DNA of 22,393 bases from an uncultured Phycisphaerales bacterium. Its GTDB lineage: Bacteria > Planctomycetota > Phycisphaerae > Sedimentisphaerales > Anaerobacaceae. Below the pieces are notes generated by a model. That model did not search any database and was not told where the DNA came from. It worked only from the letters and a program-made list of their open reading frames with translations. The stretch is taken from positions 1 to 22,393 of the forward strand of contig CALEZT010000016.1 of NCBI GenBank assembly GCA_937927975.1. The letters run 5' to 3'. Position numbers and translations under genes: made by a program. Below, piece after piece: positions 14,626 to 22,061 of this stretch (its first letter is position 1; every line of letters begins with the position of its first letter).

Positions 14626-14865
14626 TCATTCTGACGATTCCCGCACTTTCTTTTCGATCCATGCCTGCAAGTCCTCCATGCGGTATCGCACGGCCTTCCC
14701 GATTCGGACGGCCGGAATCTTCCCGCGAGGTTGCGTGAGTGTCCACAGGGTTTTCTCGCAGACCGTCAGGGCTCGGGCCGCTTCTCGGGCGGTCATGAGA
14801 ATGGGTTCGATGGTCCGTTCACTTCGATGCTCAAACATGTTCGCTTTGCTTTCCATAGCTCTCAT
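14626..14865 (-). CDS. Excisionase-like HTH protein
   Basis: A protein of up to 79 residues with a MerR/excisionase-type winged helix: MTAREAARALTVCEKTLWTL, then the wing GKIPAVRIGKAVRYR and the closing helix MEDLQAWIEKKV. This HTH_17 layout is found in Xis-like proteins of tRNA-integrated elements, where it bends DNA to favour excision. Its position just ahead of the integrase supports that role. The start is uncertain: ATG 14865, 14856 and 14838 are all in frame and none has a strong ribosome site. It lies 45 bases after the primase-helicase gene. Confidence 0.8.
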   Translation of the reverse strand: MRAMESKANMFEHRSERTIEPILMTAREAARALTVCEKTLWTLTQPRGKIPAVRIGKAVRYRMEDLQAWIEKKVRESSE

Positions 14866-14910
14866 ATTTCAAATACTCTGATGCCGTTGACGTTGACAAA
14901 ACCCCACGGT

Positions 14911-17502
14911 TCACCCGGAATCGAGGGGTTCGTCGGCATCGGCACGCGCCGCCAACACGAAACGCCGGGTCGGACGGCCCCCGGTCGGGGCAATCGGCAG
15001 GTCTTCCCAGCGGCCGTATCCGGTTTGGCACAGTTCCTCCAATGCCGCTTCGGCTGCCTCGGCACTGGCAAACATCCGGGTCGTGCGTTGCAGATCGCGG
15101 ACTGTCGCGGCTCCGCCTTTTCGCTCGATGGCCTCGACCAGCCGCCGCCGCTCGCGGTCCTCCTCGCTCTCGCGGAGAATTGCATACACGCGTTCAGCTT
15201 CCTGGCCGAACCACCGCGAAAGCTGGACTCCCGCCTCGATGCTCCGCTCATCGACCACGTTCGGATTGTCCAGTGTCCGATCCCGGGCGGCCCAGCGGAC
15301 CAAATGCACGATCAGAGCCAATCGGGCCGCGTAGCCTTCCAGCTTCGACCAGACGGCCGCCAGATCGCCGGTAAGCCCCTCCTGCTCCTTGGCGTGGGCG
15401 TTGTAGAAGTCCACCCAGGACATCTTGGCCTCCGCAGACAACGGCAAGTCCAGCGGTCCCGCGTCCCCTTTGCCATCCTCGACGAGTGGAAGCGAATAGA
15501 GCCTGTCGAACAGGGCCTCCATGCGGCTCTCGATCTCCCGCGATATGTCGGCTTCGGTCCACCGTTTCGCCTGCGGAGTGGGACAGGCCAGCAGCAGCCG
15601 GGCCGCCAGACCGTTCTCCCGATGCTCCACCCCTAGCGCCCGGCGCAAAGTCTCCGGCTGTATCCCGCCCGTCACCGAAACGGCCGCCCGCGGCACGTAG
15701 ACCGTCCTGGTTTGGCCGCTCTTGCGGTCCACCAAGATCGGGCGCGCGCCGAACACCTCCAGCCACTTGGCCGCATCCGATCCTTTGCCTTGTGCGTACC
15801 GATCAAAGCTGCCCAGCCACCCGGCCAGCTCATCCCGCTTGAGCAGCAGGCCGCGTGGATTCTGCTGCAACAAGACTGCCAACGCCTCGATGGTAACATC
15901 GTCGCACCAGCACCGGACCGCGACGGGCTCTTCGGGCTTCAAGGGCGGCTCTCCCCCCATCTTCGACTGCTTCCACGTCGCAAGCTCCTTTTCGTATTCC
16001 ATCAGCCGGATCTTGTACGCCTCCATCGCCTCAACAAACGCCTTCATGGCCGTTTGCTGCCGCCGGCGGATCGGTCGCAGCGCCAACTCCAGCGCCGGAC
16101 TCTTCAACGTCCCACTGTCCCCGACGATCGCGCCCCACAAAATCGCGGGCTCGCACCAACTGTATTTCAGGAGAATCCGCCGTGTGTTGCCGATGGCCGA
16201 AGCCAATCCCGCCAGCAGCGGCAGGGCGATATACGACGGGTCACACCCGATCGCGCGGGCCGCGTCGCTGACGAACTCGCCAACGGGGGACGGCAGGCAG
16301 GCCACCGGGAAGGGTACGGCCGGGGCAGGCGGAATGATGGGGCGTTTGTCCGCCGGACGGGGCAGCCTGCTCGCCTTTGCGGCCGTGTGTTTGTCCCATC
16401 CTATCGCCCGCCGAAAGTCGGGCCAGTGAGCATTCGCATCATGCTTGCAGCTTGCCGCGTATCGCCCATCCGCCTCGACCATGACGCAGCACTCGTAGGT
16501 ATGCCCGTCGTCATCGGTGTGCACCGGGCATTCCTCGAAGACGAACAACTCCCGGCCGCCCTTGTTCTGCCGCCGGTATGTAAGGCCCTTCGCCCTCAGC
16601 ACCCGCTCCAGTTCGGCCAAACTCCTGTCCCGATCCCAGCCGCTCGAACCAAGCACCCTGAGTTCTTCGGCAGTTTCCGGCGGCTCGTGGCCTTCCACGT
16701 CGGCCGCGTCGATCTCGCTGGCGAGTACGCCAAAGAGGTCGATGTCTTCGGGCACGTCGCTCAGGTCGATCCCGGACCATCGATGTGGCCGGCGCTCGAT
16801 GTCGTCCCCTTTGACCGCTTTCGTTCCATACAGTTTCAGTACCCGGCTGGCATTGAAGACCCCGGTGTCGATGGTCGCTTCCGACGTGTCAAACATCCCC
16901 GCCAGCAGCGTCAGAAGGGCTTTGGCCTTCTCCACGGCCCGGGCGACATCGGAGTAGTCCACCGTCGGTATGAGCAGGTGATAGCCGTTCCCGCTGTCGG
17001 CTTCGATGCACCGAATGCCGCGTTCCGCAAACCACGCTCTGACATGTTCCTTGACCTCGTAGGCTGCCCGTTTCTCCTCGGTGGTCACGGAGATCCCTGC
17101 GATTCGCTCCGGATCGACATCGACCGCAAACAGGGCGTAGCCGACGATATCCCCGTCAGAAGTCGAATGGCCGGTCTTGGCCAATGTGATCCGATTCGCA
17201 CTCCGGGCGAGCAGGTCCGGGTGAACCGCCTGCATGCTGAAGTATATATTCGCCTCCCCGATACAGGGATGCTCCCCATACGGAACGCGGGACCGCTTCT
17301 TCGGCAGGACGGCCCGGACCAACTCGTCCTGATGCCCGGCATCGAACCAGCCCGAATAGACCCGCTCCCCGATGATACGGATCTCTGTAACCCCGCCGCA
17401 GTGGGCGTGCCGCTCGGTGATCCAGCGGGCAAACTCCCGGAGATTATCCAAGGCGCGGGACTCGGCGTCCCGCAGGTCGTGAACGAGTTGCGTACTGCTC
17501 AT
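14911..17502 (-). CDS. DUF3987-type primase/helicase-like replication protein
   Basis: An 863-residue replication protein. Residues ~80-240 resemble an archaeo-eukaryotic primase core: acidic pair FAVDVD (126-131), DSGNGYHLLIP (169-179) and KLYGTKAVKG (223-232). A zinc finger follows, CPVH (325) with CKH (352). Residues ~400-800 are the DUF3987 ATPase-like domain with a Walker-A-like GDSGTLKS (461-468). The last ~90 residues look like a winged helix (KGGAATVRDLQRTTR). It probably primes and unwinds the element's own DNA. The ATG overlaps the stop of the Cys-rich gene by four bases (ATGA), indicating coupling. Comparable proteins are common in planctomycete islands; no replication origin was located. 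Confidence 0.85.
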   Translation of the reverse strand: MSSTQLVHDLRDAESRALDNLREFARWITERHAHCGGVTEIRIIGERVYSGWFDAGHQDELVRAVLPKKRSRVPYGEHPCIGEANIYFSMQAVHPDLLARSANRITLAKTGHSTSDGDIVGYALFAVDVDPERIAGISVTTEEKRAAYEVKEHVRAWFAERGIRCIEADSGNGYHLLIPTVDYSDVARAVEKAKALLTLLAGMFDTSEATIDTGVFNASRVLKLYGTKAVKGDDIERRPHRWSGIDLSDVPEDIDLFGVLASEIDAADVEGHEPPETAEELRVLGSSGWDRDRSLAELERVLRAKGLTYRRQNKGGRELFVFEECPVHTDDDGHTYECCVMVEADGRYAASCKHDANAHWPDFRRAIGWDKHTAAKASRLPRPADKRPIIPPAPAVPFPVACLPSPVGEFVSDAARAIGCDPSYIALPLLAGLASAIGNTRRILLKYSWCEPAILWGAIVGDSGTLKSPALELALRPIRRRQQTAMKAFVEAMEAYKIRLMEYEKELATWKQSKMGGEPPLKPEEPVAVRCWCDDVTIEALAVLLQQNPRGLLLKRDELAGWLGSFDRYAQGKGSDAAKWLEVFGARPILVDRKSGQTRTVYVPRAAVSVTGGIQPETLRRALGVEHRENGLAARLLLACPTPQAKRWTEADISREIESRMEALFDRLYSLPLVEDGKGDAGPLDLPLSAEAKMSWVDFYNAHAKEQEGLTGDLAAVWSKLEGYAARLALIVHLVRWAARDRTLDNPNVVDERSIEAGVQLSRWFGQEAERVYAILRESEEDRERRRLVEAIERKGGAATVRDLQRTTRMFASAEAAEAALEELCQTGYGRWEDLPIAPTGGRPTRRFVLAARADADEPLDSG

Positions 17503-17780
17503 TGGCCGACCTCCTGCCCCTTCGGGCCTTCTGCATCACGGAACTGCCCATCCTGGCCAGTTCCTGAGCCATCCTGGTACGGTCGGACGGCGTACAAAGG
17601 GCAGCCCAGATCGGTACATCGGGCCACCTCGGCGCTCTGCCAGCCACAACATTCAAGACACTGGCTGTTGACGCAGGCCCGCAGGCTCTTGCCCTTGAGT
17701 GCCCGGCGGTACGTCGGTCCGTATTTCGGCGGCATTTGCCGCAGCCGCTCGGCAATCTGTTCGTCTCGGTTCATGTTCAT
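17499..17780 (-). CDS. Small Cys-rich putative zinc protein
   Basis: A 93-residue protein with six cysteines in a compact block: C36, C41, C44, C45, C55, C60 (KSLRACVNSQCLECCGWQ and CTDLGCPLY). This spacing suggests a zinc- or cluster-binding knuckle. The N-terminus is helical and basic (AERLRQMPPKYGPTYRRALK) and the tail is Gly/Gln-rich and probably disordered. It overlaps the genes on both sides by ATGA, placing it inside the replication operon. A DNA-binding accessory to the primase/helicase-like protein is an inference; I do not know a named family. Confidence 0.65.
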   Translation of the reverse strand: MNMNRDEQIAERLRQMPPKYGPTYRRALKGKSLRACVNSQCLECCGWQSAEVARCTDLGCPLYAVRPYQDGSGTGQDGQFRDAEGPKGQEVGQ

Positions 17781-18016
17781 CGCGCCACCCCCTTATGAGC
17801 CCGACGCAGGCGACGATCCAGCAGGGCCGTGAAGCCTATTCGGGCTGTTTCGCTCAGGGGGAAGAACGCCAGAAGACAAAGGACTTCGGCTGCCTGCTGC
17901 AAAGCGTTCATCGTTGCACGCTCGCTTCGATTCTGGTAGACTCCATTCTGCAATGCTTGTTCGGCTGCCCCGGCCGTTGTGGCGACGTGCCGGGCAGCCC
18001 TCTCCGTAGTGTTCAT
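17777..18016 (-). CDS. Small hypothetical protein in replication operon
   Basis: A 79-residue protein, mostly helical, with a hydrophobic central segment (EVLCLLAFFPLSETARIGFTALL) and a basic end (DRRLRRAHKG). Its ATG and stop overlap its neighbours by four bases on both sides, which is the main evidence that it is real. The hydrophobic segment is short for a membrane span. I do not recognise a family or function. Confidence 0.55.
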   Translation of the reverse strand: MNTTERAARHVATTAGAAEQALQNGVYQNRSERATMNALQQAAEVLCLLAFFPLSETARIGFTALLDRRLRRAHKGVAR

Positions 18017-18225
18017 GCTGAAACCCCTTTCTGATTCCTCCTGCGGCTGTGCAATCCCTGGATGCTCTCTTGGATAGCCTCGGTCTGTTGCTCGCTGAAC
18101 AGGCGGATGATCCCCACACGCCCGACCGGTTTGAGCCGGTGCTTGGCGATCAGGTACGCCACCCGTGAGGGTGACTGTCCGAGTCGGTCGGCGATTTGCC
18201 CTACTGTCAGAACGGCTGTCTTCAT
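18013..18225 (-). CDS. HTH DNA-binding protein, first gene of element operon
   Basis: A 70-residue protein with an N-terminal helix-turn-helix: LTVGQIADRLGQSPSRVAYL, then IAKHRLKPVGRVGIIRLFS, which has the recognition helix and wing of small MerR/excisionase-like domains. The C-terminus is basic (LHSRRRNQKG). The start has GAGGAG seven bases upstream. As the first gene of the minus-strand operon, beside the operator-like inverted repeats, it is a natural candidate to control that promoter. Whether it is an activator or repressor cannot be seen. Confidence 0.75.
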   Translation of the reverse strand: MKTAVLTVGQIADRLGQSPSRVAYLIAKHRLKPVGRVGIIRLFSEQQTEAIQESIQGLHSRRRNQKGVSA

Positions 18226-18264
18226 GCTGTACTCCTCAAAAAACCTCTCCCCCCTGTATCTGGC

Positions 18265-18290
18265 CGTTCACGAGAAATGTGGCGTGAACG
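18265..18290. promoter_or_regulatory. Operator-like inverted repeat CGTTCACG-N10-CGTGAACG
   Basis: Two perfect 8-base arms are separated by ten bases, so the arm centres lie about 18 bases apart. The repeat is 40-65 bases upstream of the first operon start on the minus strand, where promoter elements would lie. The half-site GTTCA recurs in the palindromes at 18343-18364. Confidence 0.65.
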
Positions 18291-18342
18291 CCCGAATACC
18301 GGCCATGGTGCTGCCGAAAATGCGGTTTTTGGAGTCCGTCGC

Positions 18343-18364
18343 CGTTCATGAACGGTTCATGAAC
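18343..18364. promoter_or_regulatory. Tandem palindromes GTTCATGAAC x2
   Basis: Two perfect 10-bp palindromes GTTCATGAAC start at 18344 and 18355, i.e. 11 bases apart, close to one helical turn. They lie 20 bases upstream of the toxin-antitoxin -35 box. With the 18265-18290 repeat they give six GTTCA/TGAAC half-sites in 100 bases between two divergent transcripts. Confidence 0.7.
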
Positions 18365-18384
18365 GCGATTTCCTGGATTTCTCG

Positions 18385-18413
18385 TTGACCTTGGCCGATA
18401 GATTTCGTATATA
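18385..18413 (+). promoter_or_regulatory. Promoter of the toxin-antitoxin pair
   Basis: TTGACC (18385-18390), exactly 17 bases, TATATA (18408-18413). Just downstream the near-identical ACAATGT (18413-18419) and ACAGTGT (18424-18430) could be sites for the antitoxin itself, since RelB/DinJ proteins repress their own promoter. Confidence 0.65.
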
Positions 18414-18470
18414 CAATGTATGGACAGTGTATTGATATGGGTGCAATAACCCGTGAGACGGGAGGTTGAT

Positions 18471-18731
18471 ATGAGCAGTTCAGCGACAGTTCAGGTAAGA
18501 GTCGATGAGCAGACCAAAACCCAGGCAAAGCAGGTGCTTGGTGCGCTGCACTTGTCGATGTCGGAGGCCATCTGCCTGTTCCTTCGGCAGGTCGTTCTGC
18601 ACCGGGGTATCCCCTTCGATGTCAAGCTTCCGAACGCCCTGACGCGGGAGACGCTGGAAAGAGCCGAACAAGGAATCGACCTGCACAGGGCTTCGAGTGT
18701 TGACGAACTCTTCGAGGAGCTTGAGGCTTGA
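18471..18731 (+). CDS. RelB/DinJ-family antitoxin
   Basis: An 86-residue antitoxin. Residues ~5-50 form a ribbon-helix-helix domain (ATVQVRVDEQTKTQAKQVLG, then MSEAICLFLRQVVLHRGIPF), the hallmark of RelB/DinJ proteins, which bind DNA as dimers. The C-terminal part (ALTRETLERAEQG, then DELFEELEA) is the acidic segment that would wrap and block the toxin. GGGAGG lies six bases before ATG. Its stop overlaps the TTG start of the toxin (TTGA), the usual coupled layout. Inside a mobile element the pair probably stabilises maintenance or interferes with rival phage. Confidence 0.88.
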   Translation: MSSSATVQVRVDEQTKTQAKQVLGALHLSMSEAICLFLRQVVLHRGIPFDVKLPNALTRETLERAEQGIDLHRASSVDELFEELEA

Positions 18732-18994
18732 ACCTTGTCTGGACCGGCCAGTTCAAAAAGGACTACAAGCGGGCCAAGAAACAAGGGAAACCGCTCGACG
18801 ATCTACGGTCTGTTGTCGAGAAGCTGGCCAGACGCACGCCGCTGCCGCCCAAGAATCGGGACCACCCTCTTTTCGGCCACTGGCACAAGCACCGCGAATG
18901 CCACATTGCCCCCGATTGGCTGCTCATCTACCGGATTGACGGCGACGACCTGATCCTCGAACGAACCGGCTCGCATTCCGAGCTATTCGGGTAG
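18728..18994 (+). CDS. YafQ-family mRNA interferase toxin
   Basis: An 88-residue RelE/YafQ toxin, a ribosome-dependent endonuclease that cuts translated mRNA. All residues known to matter in E. coli YafQ have counterparts at a constant offset of four: His46, His59, Asp63, Trp64, Arg79, His83 and Phe87 (ECHIAPDWLLIY and ERTGSHSELFG). The toxin is therefore predicted to be active. The start is a TTG inside the antitoxin stop, which would limit its translation to ribosomes leaving the antitoxin gene. The stop is directly abutted by the stop of the opposing gene. Confidence 0.92.
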   Translation: MNLVWTGQFKKDYKRAKKQGKPLDDLRSVVEKLARRTPLPPKNRDHPLFGHWHKHRECHIAPDWLLIYRIDGDDLILERTGSHSELFG

Positions 18995-20368
18995 TCAGGA
19001 TTCACGTCTCTTGGGCTTCTTCTCGTGGCTCAAGTAGAGTTTCGCCTGTCTCGCTTCCTCGCGCGCATCTCCCTCCTGTTCGGCAACCAACTGCCGGAGG
19101 ACTTCATCCTTGTCTCCGGCCCCCAGGACGGTCTCCATCTCGCTCGTGAGAGATACCGTCTTGATCGTTCCATCCTTCCGCACTTGACCTCTCCGTTCGT
19201 TGTACACCTTCCATGCAGGACATTTTGAAATCAGCCCCGTGGAACAGCCTATCTTGTCAGCCAGTTTCTTCACCGTCCAATCCGAGGAGGGTGTCTCCTT
19301 CAACAGCCGGCGCACCTCGATGTTTGCTTCCTCCCCAGTTACCTTACGCTTTTGCCCGCCCGCTTCCTCCGGCCCGTTGGGAGTCCTGATGGTCTTCCGA
19401 TCCTGGCTCTGCTTCGCACCCTCCAGACTCCGGAGTCCCATCGACCCAACCTGCAACAGCTTGTCGTGGAGCCGCGCCGCACATGCTTTTACTTCTATTG
19501 GGTCGAAGTCCCTCTCATTCCACCACGGCAGGATACTCAAGCGTTTGTAGTGCCTGTCTGTCTTCTTCGCCGCTTTTGCAATGGCCTCATATAACGTCCG
19601 GAGGGTCTTCGACAATTCTGGATTGTGAAACTGCCAATACGTCAGAAGATCGTCCATGTTGCCCGCACGAGCAATCACGCATTCGAGTCTGTCGGAACAG
19701 GGTGTTACGCCATAGACGTAATGCCGGAAGACCTTCTCTGTCATCTCCTCCTCTACCCAGTGTCGCAGCCATGTTGCCATCCTGTAGGCAGCATTCACTG
19801 CCCAAGCTGTCTCCTCATCCTCATACTCCCCGAATTCTTGGCAGGGGAGATTTCCAAGGAGTGCCTCGGGACATGAGACTACCTCACGAATCTCGTCTAT
19901 CGCGTTCCATGTCTCATCGCTATGTCGCGGGTGGCATCGCGACCGGTCAGAACTCTCTCGCGGCGTGTTGTCGTCGCGCAGAGTGTCATAGGAGATTCTC
20001 AAATACCCTTCCAGGCGGTCAATCCATTGAACGGCCGCCTCCGCAAGTCGGCCGAGTCTTTCGCCCTTGGCTGGGTCTTCTGTCTGCTCTATCAGATCCC
20101 ACCAGTCATACACCTGCCTGTGGAGTACGAGCAGATGCCCACGCGCATCATCTTCTGCTTTCCTACGTTCGGTTTCCAGCTTCTTGTCATCCGCTTCAAT
20201 CATCTCCTGTACATCCTTCGCCAGGGCTTTCGCCTTCCTCCCTGGACTCCCCAGCGAGAACAGGCTGATCCCACTGTCCGCATGCAGTCTGTAGTATCGA
20301 TAAACGACTTGCTGTACCTCCCCCAAATAGATCACCGCTCGTTTGATTGTCTCCTCGATGTTGTTCAT
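18995..20368 (-). CDS. Unrecognised 457-residue HTH protein (cargo-type gene)
   Basis: I do not recognise the family. The first ~60 residues are helical (MNNIEETIKRAVIYLGEVQQ), followed by charged coiled-coil-like sequence (KDVQEMIEADDKKLETERRK) and aromatic helices (HRQVYDWWDLIEQ; MATWLRHWVEEEMTEKVF). Residues 363-390 are a helix-turn-helix (DWTVKKLADKIGCSTGLISK). The tail is highly charged (LYLSHEKKPKRRES). It is lower in GC than its neighbours. ATG 20368 is chosen because the longer frame upstream reads as filler; a TGGAGA-G-TCTCCA palindrome ends four bases before it and could be an operator. Tail-to-tail contact with the toxin and position at the element's far end suggest accessory cargo, perhaps defence, but that is a guess. 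Confidence 0.65.
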   Translation of the reverse strand: MNNIEETIKRAVIYLGEVQQVVYRYYRLHADSGISLFSLGSPGRKAKALAKDVQEMIEADDKKLETERRKAEDDARGHLLVLHRQVYDWWDLIEQTEDPAKGERLGRLAEAAVQWIDRLEGYLRISYDTLRDDNTPRESSDRSRCHPRHSDETWNAIDEIREVVSCPEALLGNLPCQEFGEYEDEETAWAVNAAYRMATWLRHWVEEEMTEKVFRHYVYGVTPCSDRLECVIARAGNMDDLLTYWQFHNPELSKTLRTLYEAIAKAAKKTDRHYKRLSILPWWNERDFDPIEVKACAARLHDKLLQVGSMGLRSLEGAKQSQDRKTIRTPNGPEEAGGQKRKVTGEEANIEVRRLLKETPSSDWTVKKLADKIGCSTGLISKCPAWKVYNERRGQVRKDGTIKTVSLTSEMETVLGAGDKDEVLRQLVAEQEGDAREEARQAKLYLSHEKKPKRRES

Positions 20369-20689
20369 CCTTGGAGAGTCTCCAGGTATCTGCGTGTGCA
20401 GGAAGAGAGCCGGGGTTTTGATGACGCTGGTAGTCGCGCGGCCAGCCTTGCGGCCTGGCCTTCCCCGGCGGGATAGACTTGACGATTGCGTGGATATAGG
20501 CCTGCTACCAATTTCATCGTCCGCGACTATACCCAGAACCGGACACGATTTCAAGGATTTCGCTTGATCTGAATGTGCCGTTCCTCTACAACGAGGACCG
20601 TCTGGAGACCGTTCGCCATTGAAGTCGGGCGAGTACGGAACATGAGCGGTTATCGTTGTCCTGTCAGCAGTTCTGGAAGGGAGAAGAGT
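20369..20689. other. Intergenic stretch at the island's right edge
   Basis: No gene is seen. It holds the palindrome TGGAGA-G-TCTCCA (20372-20384) just before the minus-strand start, and a GGCCAG...CTGGCC hairpin (20441-20461) without a T-tract. I looked here for a duplicated tRNA-Arg 3' end and for tRNA arms and found neither, so this is not a proven attachment site. Confidence 0.5.
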
Positions 20690-21703
20690 ATGAGAGCCAC
20701 ACTTCTGGCATCGAGCGTTTGTCTGTTCGTTTTCGTGAACGCGGGATGTACTACTCCAATGAGACCCGGCGTGGTCTCCTTCTTTCAGCCCCCGTCCCCG
20801 CAGGCGGTCGTAGATCCGGCGATGGAGTCGGGAACGTACCAGAAGTTCACGGTTGTTCCCAGTGGCAAAGAGGCTGCCGAGTTAGGGATGCATCCGCTTG
20901 TCGAGAAACAGCTCCTCTTCATGGTCAGAAATGAACTGGAATGCCTCGGCTATCAGTACGTCGAGAATCCGGACCAATCGGATTTCTTCGTCCGCCTGAC
21001 CTACTCGAACGAACACAGCAGAGGGGCGACAGAGGCAACGAAGGCAACGACGACATTTCACGACTCCGGCGGTGGCTTTGGGGTCGCTCGGAGTCGTGGC
21101 ACAGCAACGAAGTATGGCTCCTATTGTCCAACGCTCAAGGTTGCAGCATTTGGCACGGATTCCAAAGAAGAAATATGGTCCGGTTCGATACTTGCTGAGA
21201 CTCCAAATCCAGAAATCAGACTCTCTGCGAACCACCTACTTCCGATGCTGCTGGCCGACCATTTTCCTCTGGCAAGGCACATCGGTGACACGGTGGATTC
21301 GAAAGGGGGAATATTCGGCTGTGATCTCAGAATCGTCACGCCAAGCGGGAATGACTGCTTTCCAGTCGTAACGGGCATCCTGCTTCCTTCGCCCGCCAAG
21401 CCGAAGCTGAGACTGTACGATCTCATTACTGAAATTGACGGGAATAGTACAAAGAACAGGTCGTATTTCGAAATCCGGGCTGCTCTTGACAAGGACCCCG
21501 GCGAGCAGGTGTCTCTAACACTTGTTCGATATGAGAAGACTCGTAAGACCACCATTGTTGCGGCCGAAGAGGCGGAGGTTCGATACTTCGACCTCTCGGC
21601 GGCTGACTATGCCACCGGCGTAGTAAGGAATGTCTCCCTTTCACATGCTAAGGCTCAGTACCGCACTCTCAGCAAAGAGCGTCTATTGAACCTACTGCCT
21701 TGA
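20690..21703 (+). CDS. Lipoprotein with PDZ-like C-terminal domain
   Basis: A 337-residue lipoprotein. The signal sequence ends in FVNAGC with Cys20 as the lipidation site. Residues ~45-200 are reminiscent of DUF4136-type envelope lipoproteins (VEKQLLFMVRNELECLGYQY, then DFFVRLTYSN), although the glycine-rich middle is distinctive. Residues ~240-300 resemble a PDZ domain (LYDLITEIDGNSTKNRSYFE, then DPGEQVSLTLVR), which usually binds C-terminal peptides. The start has GGAAGGGAGA upstream. GC is lower than in the redox cluster, like the preceding cargo gene, so it may have been acquired or belong to the island. Function unknown. Confidence 0.7.
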   Translation: MRATLLASSVCLFVFVNAGCTTPMRPGVVSFFQPPSPQAVVDPAMESGTYQKFTVVPSGKEAAELGMHPLVEKQLLFMVRNELECLGYQYVENPDQSDFFVRLTYSNEHSRGATEATKATTTFHDSGGGFGVARSRGTATKYGSYCPTLKVAAFGTDSKEEIWSGSILAETPNPEIRLSANHLLPMLLADHFPLARHIGDTVDSKGGIFGCDLRIVTPSGNDCFPVVTGILLPSPAKPKLRLYDLITEIDGNSTKNRSYFEIRAALDKDPGEQVSLTLVRYEKTRKTTIVAAEEAEVRYFDLSAADYATGVVRNVSLSHAKAQYRTLSKERLLNLLP

Positions 21704-21763
21704 TTGCGCAGGCGGACTCCTTCCGGACGATGCTTGCCTTTGAACCTGGGTCGGCTCTTTGAT

Positions 21764-21865
21764 CTATGCGCGCCGCTCCAGCCGTTCCTCAATCGCATTG
21801 ATCCGGCCGGTGAGTTCGTCAAGCCCGTTGAACTCGGCGTGGCGGTCGGAAGAGTCCCTGGCCAT
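21764..21865 (-). pseudogene. 33-residue coding remnant with coiled-coil end
   Basis: The frame MARDSSDRHAEFNGLDELTG continues into RINAIEERLERRA and a stop. The heptad pattern in LDELTGRINAIEERLERR is typical of the end of a real coiled-coil protein. It is too short to name and may be a gene tail left after deletion, or a genuine micro-protein. Confidence 0.3.
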
Positions 21866-21878
21866 CCCCAAGGGCAAA

Positions 21879-21896
21879 ATACGTATTTGTACGTAT
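21879..21896. promoter_or_regulatory. Palindrome ATACGTA-TTTG-TACGTAT
   Basis: A perfect 7-bp inverted repeat with a 4-base spacer, ending 42 bases upstream of the -35 box of the HAF-repeat gene. This is where an activator dimer would bind. The AT-rich core stands out from the surrounding GC-rich DNA. Confidence 0.55.
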
Positions 21897-21938
21897 GCTC
21901 TTGAGCATCCAATGGGCCTGGAGTCCCCTTATTCTGGG

Positions 21939-21967
21939 TTGATTTCCCCTGTCCCAAGAGCTACAAT
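21939..21967 (+). promoter_or_regulatory. Promoter of the HAF-repeat gene
   Basis: TTGATT (21939-21944), exactly 17 bases, TACAAT (21962-21967). Transcription would start near 21974 and leave an ~88-base leader before the ATG at 22062. Confidence 0.65.
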
Positions 21968-22061
21968 CAAATCCAGTTGGCGGCCTACCCCTTGGATGAA
22001 TCTGGATCGCGAAGCGATTGCCGCCGGTGGGAGAAGGCCGCTTTCCGAAGGGGAGAGTATC

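Larger units (their letters stand above)
13090..20368. mobile_element. Integrative element at tRNA-Arg (satellite-like island)
   Basis: The element has a tRNA-embedded integrase, an excisionase-like HTH, a primase/helicase-like replication protein, small regulators, a toxin-antitoxin pair and one unrecognised cargo-type gene. There are no capsid, portal, terminase, relaxase or conjugation genes, so it would need a helper to spread, like phage satellites or mobilizable islands. The left limit is firm (tRNA). The right limit is provisional: I place it after the 457-residue gene, but no duplicated tRNA end was found and it may extend further. Confidence 0.7.
21704..22061. other. Intergenic stretch upstream of the HAF-repeat gene
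   Basis: It contains a 33-codon minus-strand fragment (21764-21865), a strong palindrome (21879-21896) with an adjacent GCTC-TT-GAGC (21897-21906), and a good promoter (21939-21967). No other gene is evident. Confidence 0.6.

Noticed and set aside
15712..17832. 706-codon open frame on the plus strand
   Set aside because: It mirrors the DUF3987 gene and reads as Arg/Pro/Gly-rich filler, whereas the minus strand shows clear motifs and coupled starts.
18343..18364. Reading the tandem GTTCATGAAC palindromes as a LexA/SOS box
   Set aside because: The half-sites are inverted relative to the GAAC-N4-GTTC box, and no such site is present before lexA itself.
19681..19700. ATTCGAGTC as a possible attachment-site copy of the tRNA T-loop
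   Set aside because: Only eight to nine bases match the tRNA, and it lies inside the 457-residue gene rather than at an element end.
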